Shown in pieces: positions 55,112-64,000 of a DNA stretch of 64,000 nt. Made by a program: the position numbers and the translations under genes. The notes below the pieces were generated by a model. The model ran no database searches. It saw nothing but the letters and a program-made list of their open reading frames with translations, and was not told the DNA's origin. This stretch comes from Hymenopus coronatus (lineage: Eukaryota; Arthropoda; Insecta; Mantodea; Hymenopodidae). Location: the NCBI GenBank assembly GCA_030762935.1, contig CM060899.1, positions 60,686,501-60,750,500 of the forward strand. Reading direction: 5' to 3'. Each line of letters opens with the position of its first letter. The stretch's first letter is position 1.

Positions 55112-55676
55112 ATTTTACTTTCTCTACACGTACTATGTACATAGTGTATTGAGAAGTTATTGTAATGCACCCAAAATTCGATACCGAGATTTCACTGAAA
55201 ATACGTGTTTTGGGTCTCTCTGAATCCAAAAAAAGCATTTTCAGAAAAAGGTCCGTGTATGTGCGTGTGTGTGTGTCTGTGGACAGCATAGCTCAAAAAC
55301 GAAAAGACCGTTTAATACCAAACTTGGTATTTAAGTTTAGTATCTTCCAAGGATGCGACACGAAGATTTTCAAGAACCCCACCCCACCCCAACTACCCTT
55401 TACATGGAACTTTTTTCGAAAATTGTGATTTTCTTAAAAATGGCTCTAACGATTTTGATTAAAATATCATCATATATTACAGATATTTACCTCACAAATA
55501 AAATGTATATCTTGAATTTTCTGGGAATAGCCTCTGAAGACTACTTTATTCTGGATGAATTTTACGGAATTTTGCATAACTGCTAAACCGTAAGAGATGG
55601 ACAAAAACTTACAGCACAAAAAATGTAGAGCACGTTAAAACACAATTTATGTAATATACATTTTATCAGATTTTTT
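55112..55676 (-). repeat. HINE-like copy with internal deletion
   Basis: ttttactttctctacacgta, ctatgtacatagtgtattga; (GT)n at 55262; runs to atgtaatatacattttatca then jumps directly to the outermost start bases atcagatttttt. Confidence 0.85.
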
Positions 55677-55869
55677 CAATACCTAACTAAAATAAAATAT
55701 TCAGATTTCTTTAGTGTTGTATTATATTTAACGATAAAGTAGAGCGAGAACATCATTTACCTTATGGATACGGTAAATATGTTCAAAACTAAGCTATAAA
55801 TATTTTGTTAATATTTTATTATCATTAGACACATTATAACATAAAATATAACTGAAAATTAACACAAAA

Positions 55870-56520
55870 TTATTCAAGCGTTAAAGGAAAACCTAGGAAA
55901 AACGGCCCGAGTCCAAACCGTCACCAGAATGGTGACAAATGCTGGTTTCAGTGCCTGAGCACCCAGTCGAAAAATCTACGTCTGTAAAGCAAATCAGAAA
56001 AGGCGCAAAGAATTTGTAGGAAAAAACGAAGAGTTCTATGACCGGGTATTGTGGTCGTATGAAAGTAAATTCAGTCTGTACCACATTGAGGGCCAAGTGA
56101 AAGTTGGGCGACAAAAGAATAAAGGTGGGGTGTTAAGAACATGCAAGCCACAGTCAAGCATGGGGGAGCTAGTGGTCTGGTTTGGGGATGTATGGCTTCA
56201 TCAGGTGTGGAGAAGCTCGTAATACTTTAGGGGATCATGAACAAGCACGTACATATTGAAATAAAATGTGAAAGTGAGTAGTGCTGAGAAGTTAGGTTTC
56301 AGCAAGACAATGTTCCTCATATTCTGGACAACCCACTTCAGTCCCCAGACGTAAATCCTATTGAAAATATCTGAAATGAATAATAGAACAGGTAGAACAA
56401 CTCGTTAATTTCTAAGATCATCTGAAACAGATAATTCTAGAAGAATTGAACCAATATAAAGTTTGACATCACCAGGAAGCACGTATACTACTTGCCTAAA
56501 AGTTGGAACCATCATACAAA
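55870..56520 (+). pseudogene. Tc1 transposase pseudogene
   Basis: Plus strand reads RRKEFVGKNEEFYDRVLWSY, ESKFSLYHIEG, then in shifted frames GGASGLVWGCMASSGVEKL, GIMNKHVHI, FQQDNVPHILDN and LQSPDVNPIENI. These are Tc1 DD34E blocks (W-x-DESKF here W-S-YESKF, QQDN, SPD-x-NPIEN). Sequence between QQDN and SPD is shortened and stops are frequent, so it is dead. Confidence 0.8.
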
Positions 56521-57325
56521 GAAAATTGCAGATAACCAAATATCAATTTTGCTTAGTTGTGTGTCTGAATACTTGTCTCACAAAGGAAAAATGAATTTAT
56601 TTTATTATTAATTTTGAAAATGCATTTAAGTTCGTTTAATATGTATATATTTGTGCTCAATAAGGCATAATTGTGTTAACTAAAGGCAATGTCCAGCTTT
56701 TTCTATCGCTGGAATAGAAACAAATGATTAGTTGAATTATTGGTGTCTGAATACCTATGCTGTCTCTGTATATGTGGAACCAAACATTGCAAGAATACGG
56801 CCTCTCAATTTGGGGTATGTATTGGCTGGCAACATTTGCAAGCCGCGTTTCCCTGTTGTTTTACAAGAGTCGTGTAATTGTAATGGTTGCATGGGCTGCA
56901 TATATTTTACTATAGAGATAATTCTGTCAAGGAAACGTCGCTGACTAATACCTGTCTAATTATTCGTCTTGTTGACGGCTGAACTGGCACCAAGGGGACG
57001 AGAGGGGTGGCAATGATTGCACACCGTTGAGAGCAGGCTCCACAGGTCTGGGGTCTAGAGTTAACAGCTTACCAGTATTAGTAGTTATTATAAATGATCT
57101 ACGCTTGTCCGCGAATTTTTGTAAGGCCAAAAGGAAACTGTGTATAAGGAAATGTTAAACACGAATCGTGGCGCAGGTAAACAGCATGATATAGAATCTT
57201 TGACCTCGCTCCCCCACTTAATGCATAAAAGGCCGGCGAAATCGATCCTTGTGACCTCGAACGATTAAGCAGCGTTCTTTATGTCGCTAGGTAAAGGGAC
57301 TTCAATTGCGTGTGCATTGGAAATG
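56521..57325. other. No recognised feature beyond Tc1 flank
   Basis: Includes a possible Tc1 terminal region (gtgtctgaatacttgtct at 56560; gtgtctgaatacctatgc at 56742). No other gene recognised. Confidence 0.3.
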
Positions 57326-57327
57326 TT

Positions 57328-58154
57328 ACTTTCTCTATGCGTACTATGTGCATAGTGTATAGAGAAGGTATTGCACTCCACTCAAAAATTCGATACCGTG
57401 ATTTCACCGGAATTATATGTTTTAGGGTCCCCTGTATCCAAAAAAAAAAAAACCCCATTTTCAGAAAAAGGTCCATGTGTGTGTCCGTGTGTCTGTGAAC
57501 ACGATAGCTCAAAAACGAAATGTTGGTATTTAAGTTCAGTATCTTCCAGGGATGCGACACAAAGATTTTGAAAAAAATCCCTCCACCTCAAACTACCCTT
57601 TACATTGAACTTTTTTTCGAAAATTTTGATTTTCTCGAAAATGGCTCTAACGATTTTGATTAAAATTTCGTATATTAAAGATATTTATACGGCAAATAAA
57701 ATGTATATTTTGAATTTTCTGGGAATAGCCTCTGAAGACTACTTTATTCTGGATGAATTTTACGGAATTTTGCATAACTGCTAAACCGTAAGAGATAGAC
57801 AAAAACTTACAACTCAAAAAACGTAGAGCACCTTAAAACACACAATTGATATTATATACATTTTTTCGTGGAGTTGATCGTTTTTGAGATACTCCTTGTT
57901 TTTTTGTTTCAGCTTTCTCATACAGGAATTTAACAATTCAGTCCTTACAAAGGAACTTCAGTCACATAGCAACCAACTTTTACTATCACTTTAACCGATG
58001 GTATTCCCTTATTTCGCTCCTACTTACAAGGAAGCAAGTAATAGGACCATTTCTGCTGATTTTTCCTCGATTATTATGAAGTAAATAGAAGAATAAGCTT
58101 TTCAACAATAATTTATTGCAGAGATATAGAGAAAGTCATGTGAATGGAACACAT

Positions 58155-58160
<6 letters not shown>
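57328..58160 (-). repeat. HINE-like reference copy, full length
   Basis: 833 bp, all segments present: reversed 3' end ttactttctctatgcgtact, palindrome, gtgtccgtgtgtctgtgaac, internal body, and start end atatagagaaagtcatgtga, atggaacacatcaga. Confidence 0.95.

Positions 58161-58193
<33 letters not shown>
58159..58193. repeat. Poly-T tract (~35 nt)
   Basis: Directly adjoins the start end of the HINE-like copy, in the position where most copies have an A/T run. Confidence 0.9.
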
Positions 58194-58194
<1 letters not shown>

Positions 58195-58537
58195 TCATTT
58201 GTATTCAACGTATTTCTCTGTTGCTTAATTAATTGATGGGTAAGGAAAATTCAGCATTCGTCCCTTAAGCAATGGCTTGGAAAATCCACAGTATATAAAT
58301 TGACTTGTTGAAAATTGTACCAGTTTTAACACACAGTAAGTTATTTTTGCCTAGTTTCAAACAGTTGTACGGTTTCACGATTATTTAAATAATGTTATTG
58401 TTTAAAGTCATTGTTATAATAAAACTACAGTAAACAAATTTACAAATGCATCTATCATATCAAAATATTTATATTAACCCGTAATTGCTTAAAAAAGTAT
58501 TTTTGTACTCTCCAAAATTCTTGAGTTTTCAAAAGTT

Positions 58538-58655
58538 AATATAAGGGGCGTCCAGAAAATAAATAACGATTTGGCATAAGTAAATAATTGCAGAAGATAT
58601 CAATATAAAACTTTATTTCTCAACGTCATCGACATTGCTGTCAATTAACTTGGTA
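58538..58655 (-). mobile_element. mariner 3'-end fragment
   Basis: Reversed, the stretch reads ...NSNVDDVEK-stop, AATAAAG, and ends ttattttctggacgcccctt, the usual C-terminus plus terminal repeat of SETMAR-like mariners. It is cut by the HINE-like copy starting at 58659. Confidence 0.45.
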
Positions 58656-58658
58656 CTT

Positions 58659-59340
58659 GTTACTTTCTCTACACGTACTATGTACATAGTGTATAGAAAA
58701 GGTATTGTATTCCACCCAAAAAGTCTGTGAACACGATAACTTAAAAGCGAAAAGTCGGTAAAATATCAAACTTGGTATATAAGTTTAGTATCTTCCAAGG
58801 ATGCGACACGAAGTTTTTGAGAAAAACCCCGAACTACCCTTTTCATGGAAACATTTTTCGAACATTTTGATTTTCTCAAAAGTGGTTCAAACGATTTTAA
58901 TTTAAACACTGCATATTAAACATATTTACACGACAAATAAAATGTATATCTTGAATTTTCTGGAAATATCCTTTGAAGACCTCTTCATTCTGGATGAATT
59001 TTGCCGGATATGGCATAACTAGTAATCCAAAAGAGATAGACAAAAACAAACTTAATAGAAAATGTAGAGCTCGTTAAAACACTCAATTTATGTTGTATAT
59101 ATTTTTTCGTGGGATTGGTCGTTTTTGAGATATTCCTTGTTATTGGGTTCAGTTTTAAAATACTATAGACTTTTCACATACGGGAATTTGTCAATTCCTG
59201 GCAACACAAAGAAACGGATTACAACCACATGGCAACCACCTTTTTATAAGAGTTGACTATAATTTTAGCCGAGAAATAGTTTAGACTCGATTAGCATGAA
59301 GTAGATAGAGGAATAAACTTTTTAACAATAATTTGTTTCA
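58659..59340 (-). repeat. HINE-like copy, start end truncated
   Basis: Reversed from ttactttctctacacgtact, atgtacatagtgtatagaaa to aacaataatttgtttcacag, then a C run (59345-59353). Confidence 0.85.
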
Positions 59341-59681
59341 CAGATCCCCCCCCCCAATTCCGATGTTGTACACTTCTACGCCTAAGATCTGCCGTTTTGA
59401 GGTCATCAGTTGAGATTTCTTTTACTTCGAAAATGTCATTTAAGACGTTGCCAGATTTCTTGAATTATTTCAGCATTTGCTTTCAACCCTTCCATAAAAA
59501 ATGATGAACTCCCAATCCAGATTTCATCGTGCTTACTGGTTCCTCCTTGCACAGTAAACAGTATGCACTATTTCCTCACTGAAAACACATTCATTGCGCT
59601 CACTACATTATCACCATGCATTTGCTTTACTTGCCTATAAAATTCGATTGTCCGAACATTTTGTGCATTCAAAAAACTGGC

Positions 59682-59895
59682 CACGCCGTGGCCGAGTGAC
59701 CATTCGCCTCTCACCAAGGCGGCTCAGGTGCAATCCCAGGCGACTGCATATGGGATTTGTGGTTAACAAAGCGACGGAGGGACGGGTTTTCATCCGCTTT
59801 CTTCCGCAATGACATTTCACCGGCGCTCCATCTTCATTCCATGTATCAGCGTCATCGCCTGCGGTGCCTATGTAGTAAAAGCGGGCATCAAATAG
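59682..59895 (+). repeat. SINE B, copy 8
   Basis: cacgccgtggccgagtgacc, caggtgcaatcccaggcgac, atgggatttgtggttaacaa, ctccatcttcattccatgta, tagtaaaagcgggcatcaaa. Confidence 0.78.
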
Positions 59896-59917
59896 TATAA
59901 AAAAAACAAAACAAAAA

Positions 59918-60370
59918 CAGATGTGTTACATTCACATGACTTTCTCTAGCTGAGCCGCAAATAAACCTTTTTTTCAAAAGATTAATATTTTAGCTACATC
60001 ATGCTAATAAACATAAACAGCAAAATTAGTATATTACTTGTTTCCTTGTAAGCAGAAAGGAGATAAGGGAATGCACAGGCTAAAGCGATAGTAGTTCTTT
60101 AAAAGCTGGTCGCTATGTAAAACAATTTAAATTCCATTCTCTTTTCTTGCCAGGAGTAAACAAAGGAGAAACGAGAAAAAAGGCGAGAAAAGTCGACAAA
60201 ACACACACACACACACACAGGGACCGTTTCTGAAAAAAAAATAATTCATTTTTATTCAGGGGGTCCTAAAACATCTATTTCCGGTGAAATCTCGGCATCG
60301 AATTTTTGGGTGGAATACAATACTTCTCTACCCCTATGTATATTGTACATACGGGGTTAGAGAAAGTAAA
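59918..60370 (+). repeat. HINE-like copy with internal deletion, end type II
   Basis: cagatgtgttacattcacat, ctctagctgagcc at 5'; after cgagaaaagtcgacaaaaca it jumps to the CA tract and 3' end, ccctatgtatattgtacata, cggggttagagaaagtaa. Confidence 0.85.
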
Positions 60371-60475
60371 AAATTTGCAGTGGAGATAGAGAAGATCAAA
60401 TGAATGACACTTTGTGTCAAAACGGCCGAATTTAGTTTGAAAGTACTCCATTCTCAATACATTTGTGTTTTTCTG

Positions 60476-60478
<3 letters not shown>

Positions 60479-60533
<55 letters not shown>
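60479..60533. repeat. (CA)n microsatellite
   Basis: About 27 CA units, preceded by tttctgttcac as in HINE-like copies, but without clear flanking element. Confidence 0.95.
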
Positions 60534-60536
<3 letters not shown>

Positions 60537-60858
60537 CTTTAATTCCCGCGAGATTAGATAACGGAAGTTTGTTTACGCAACATTGTACCGAATCCGCCTG
60601 TTTTCAGATACTGTGAAGAATGGGTTCTCTTGTTCTGCATCATGAGACTGAAATTTGGATAATAGATCGTAGAACTAGGGACAAATCCACTGAACCTATC
60701 GTTCATGCATTAGCTGCGATGTACAAAACACATGATTATCTGTAATGAATCCCACAGAAAGGAACTGTACTACCAAAAGAAATATGAAAATCATTATTGA
60801 TTACCGGACAATTCTATCACGCCGAAACGAAATAGTTATTTATGATGAGGTGGTAAAA

Positions 60859-61690
60859 ATCTGATGTGTTACATTCGCATGACTTTCTCTACATCTCTGC
60901 AGCAAATTATTGTTAAACAGCTTATACCTCTATTTACTTCATGCTTATCGAGAAAAAAATAGCAGAAATAGTCTTATTACTTGCTTCCTTGTAAGTAGAA
61001 GCTAAATTAGGGAGTACCATAGGTTAAAGTGATAGTCAAAAGTTGGTCTATGTGACTGAAGTTCGTTTATTTGTATGGACAGGAGTTGACAAATTCCTGT
61101 ATGAGAAAAGTATAAGGTTTTCAAAGTTGAAACCAAAAACAAGGAATATCTAAAGAAAAAAAAAAAAAAAAAAATGAAAAACTCCACGAAAAAAATGTAT
61201 ATAACATAAAACGTGTGTTTTAACGTGCTCTACATATTTTGTGTAGTAAGTTTTTGTCTATGTCTTACGGTTTACCATTTACGGAAAATTGAGCAACATT
61301 TATTCAGAGTTTTATTTGTCAGGTAAAAATCCTTAGTGTACGATATTTTAATCAAAATCGTAAGAGCCATTTTTTAAAAATCAAAATTTTCGACATTTTT
61401 TCCATATAAAGGGTAGTTGAGGGCGGGGGAATTTTTTTGAAAATCTTCGTGTCGCATCCTTGGAAGGTATCAAACTTAAATACCAATTTTGGTATTTAAC
61501 GGTCTTTTCGTTTTTGAGCTATGCTGCACACACCACACACACACACACACACATACAGGGCATTTTTCTAAAAATGTTTTTTTTTTTTGGGTTCAGGGTG
61601 ACCTAAAACAATACTTGCGGTGAAATCTCGGTATGGAATTTTTGGGTACATTACAATACCTATTCTATTCATTATGTACATAGTACATGT
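60859..61690 (+). repeat. HINE-like copy, full length, end type I
   Basis: tctgatgtgttacattcgca, ctctacatctctgc; (CA)n at 61527; 3' cattatgtacatagtacatg, tagtgaaagtaaaaa. Confidence 0.92.
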
Positions 61691-63003
61691 AGTGAAAGTA
61701 AAAATCTCTACATCTCTGCAGCAAATTATTGTTAAAAAGCTTATACCTCTATTTACTTCATGCTAATCGAGAAAAAAATAGCAGAAATAGTCTTATTACT
61801 TGCTTCCTTGTAAGTAGAAACCAAATAAGGGAGTACTATAGGTTAAAGTGATAGTCAAAAGCTGGTTGCTATGTGACTGAAGTTTCTTTGTTTGTATGGA
61901 CAGGAGTTGACAAATTCCTGTATGAGAAAAGCGTAAGTTTTTAACGATGAAAGCAAGATTAAGGAATATCTAAAGTATTATCAATTTTACGAAAAAAAAT
62001 GTATATAATATAAATTGTGTGTTTGAATGTGCTCTACATTTTTTGTGTGGTAAGTTTTTGTCTATCTCCTACGGTTTAGCAGTTATGCAAAATTCCGTAA
62101 AATTCACTCAGAATAAAGTAGTCTTCAGAGGCTATTCCCAGAAAATTCAAGATATACATTTTATTTGTAAGGTAAATATCTTTAATATACAATATTTTAA
62201 TCAAAATCGTTAGAGCCATTTTTTAGAAAATCAAAATGTTCGAAAAAAGTTCCATGTAAAGGGTAGTTTGGGGTGAGAGGATTTTCCTCAAAATTTTCGT
62301 GTCGCAACCCTGGAAGATGCTAAACTTAAATACTAAGTTTTTGGTATTTAAGTTTACTATCTTCCAGGGATGCGACACGAAGATTTTGAGAAAAATCCCC
62401 CCACCCCCAACTACCCTTTACATGGAACTTTTTTCGAAAATTTTGATTTTCTCAAAAATGGCTCTAACGATTTTGATTAAAATTTTGTATACTAAAGATA
62501 TTTACCTGACAAATAAAATGTATATCTTGAATTTTCTGGGAATAGCCTCTGAAGAGTAGTTTATTCTGGATGAATTTTACTAAATTTTGAATAACTGCTA
62601 AACCGTAAGAGATGGACAAAAACTTACTACACAAAAAATGTAGAGCACGTTAAAACACACAATTTATGTTACATACATTTTTTCTTGGAGTTCGTCGTAT
62701 TTGTGACATTCCTTATTTTTGGTTTCTGCTATGAAAAACTTGTACATTTCTCATACAGGAATTTGTCAACTGCTGTCCATACAAACAAAGGAACTTCAGT
62801 GACATAGCAACCAGCTTTTGATTATCATTTTAACCTATGGTACTCCCTTATTTCACCTCTACTTCCAAGGAAGCAAGTAATATGGCTATTTCTGCTGATG
62901 TTTTACTGATTAGCATGAAGTTAATAGAAGTATAAGGTTTTTAAGAATAATTTGGTGCAGAGATGTAGCGAAAGTCATTTGAATGGATCACATGAGGTTT
63001 TTT
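61690..63003. repeat. 1.3-kb palindromic HINE-like derivative (two start ends)
   Basis: Left arm 61690-62340 reads forward from atctctacatctctgcagca; right arm 62341-63003 is the same region reversed, ending agcgaaagtcatttgaatgg, atcacatgagg. The join is inside the internal aatac(c/t)aagttt-ttggtattt palindrome. The 3' palindrome end is absent. Confidence 0.88.
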
Positions 63004-64000
63004 TAGAACTATGTTAAATGCACAATGTAATTAAGTAATTGTTTATGATAAATGAAGGTTTTCAAAATGTAAATGTAGATTATGGTCAGTAATTTAATAA
63101 AAGTAATAAAATTACATAATTTATCCTATCACGATAGTCCTTTTAAATGACGCATTTTACTAATTATTTTTATCTTCAGTACTTTGTTTCTTTTTAAGAA
63201 GGTTTTTATTCATTGGAATACGTTATAATTTTTATAGGTATTTTTTTGGTTAGGTAGGTTTAGGTAAAAAAATGCACTTGAAATATAACAACTTAATAGT
63301 ATATATTTATTTTATTTATATTAAGATCTTATCAAGTAAGATTTATTTAACATACGAAGAATGTTATTTTTCTTCCGTTATGGTAATTTTGAATCCGAAT
63401 TTAGCTCCCGCCGTGAGAAAATTTGGTTTAATAATACCCAGCAAGGTATACAAAAGTGCAGTACTCTGTACTTTTCAAGCTTTTATTTTCCACTCGGCCT
63501 TCTCAAAATACCCATGGAATTGAAGGTTATTGTATAGAAGCGCGTGTTTAAAGGTTACAATAAACGCAGTTTGAGCAGAATCGGTTCGGTAGGAGTTTGA
63601 CCCTGAAAAATGTGTGTTCATGTCAGCGAGACCGGATGAAGTGTTGGCGATTTGTGAAACTGCTGAATTGAAACCTTACACACGCAACACATTGTCTTGT
63701 CATTAACCTCAGCTCTTTTGTGGCTGCCTTTGTCAACACAACACTGGGGATTATACCCGTGGATGTACTCAACCGTGCAAATTCTATTTGCTCACTTACA
63801 GCTCAGAAATATGCCAACAAACAAGTTGTTGCCAGTCGGTACCTATAAGTTCCGTTTGTTTTAAGCGTAACTATACAAACAGGGTTGTACTGATGACCCA
63901 TCAAAAGAAGGCAAGGTAGAGGAATGCGTAACGTAAACACTTTTGCTGTCCCCATGATGTTTATGCTCGACATCTGGATAAGACAAGGACGTTAGGTTCA
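63004..64000. other. No recognised feature
   Basis: A/T-rich to 63300, then mixed. The ORF at 63272-63523 has no recognisable similarity. Possibly intergenic or intronic. Confidence 0.3.

Noticed and set aside
1414..63003. Canonical Helitron with 5' TC and 3' CTRR
   Set aside because: The 3' end is AAGTAA after a palindrome with subterminal inverted repeats; closer to Helentron/HINE, and the class stays provisional.
1414..63003. Ordinary cut-and-paste MITE family
   Set aside because: No consistent target duplication and true terminal repeats are absent; repeats are subterminal and ends are asymmetric.
63272..63523. ORF of 83 codons near the window end
   Set aside because: A/T-driven composition and no recognisable domain.

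Overview
The window is an A/T-rich stretch of an animal nuclear genome, most likely an arthropod and probably an insect. Genes are split by GT-AG introns of 2.8-4.2 kb, and the introns are filled with mariner, Tc1, piggyBac, pogo/Tigger, Penelope-like and non-LTR elements plus several tRNA-derived SINEs. No bacterial-type operons, CRISPR arrays or intact tRNA/rRNA genes are present. The assignment to insects is inference from the repeat spectrum and two conserved genes, not from a marker gene.

Two complete host genes can be assembled. On the minus strand, four exons between 20667 and 10974 give a 134-residue intracellular fatty-acid-binding protein (FABP/lipocalin fold). On the plus strand, three exons between 21916 and 30333 give a 145-residue twin-CX9C protein of the UPF0545/C22orf39 (PANTS) family. 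They are head to head, with 1.25 kb between start codons that holds paired CCAAT boxes and a nuclear-receptor half-site extended as TCAAGGTCA. A first coding exon of a third, unidentified gene starts at 42386 on the plus strand; I cannot join its later exons.

The dominant feature is one repeat family of about 0.8-0.9 kb, with more than 30 full, partial, nested or palindromic copies covering roughly 24 kb by summing my approximate intervals. In forward orientation (plus strand in the table) a copy begins TCTGATGTGTTCCATTCACATGACTTTCTCTA (positions vary between copies), has an internal CA microsatellite and an internal palindrome, and ends in a ~40-nt palindrome around ACTATGTACATAGT followed by TAGAGAAAGTAA. 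It has subterminal inverted repeats, inserts in A/T runs, shows no clear target duplication and encodes nothing. This architecture resembles non-autonomous Helentron (HINE/DINE-1-like) rolling-circle elements, but no Rep/helicase partner is in the window. Copies fall into two end types whose 5' and 3' subterminal sequences are mostly complementary to each other, insert into each other's internal A-run, and sometimes occur as head-to-head or tail-to-tail palindromes.

Layout: 0-5.9 kb, HINE-like copies, SINE A, a mariner pseudogene and a Harbinger remnant; 6-9.8 kb, a minus-strand non-LTR retrotransposon; 10-20.7 kb, the FABP gene with repeat-filled introns; 20.7-30.4 kb, the promoter region and the UPF0545 gene, whose second intron holds two DNA transposons; 30.4-42 kb, HINE-like copies, foldbacks, SINEs, a split piggyBac remnant and a LINE 3' end; 42-64 kb, an orphan exon and dense nested HINE-like copies. 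The stretch from the FABP exon 2 donor to 23.7 kb is free of the dominant repeat.
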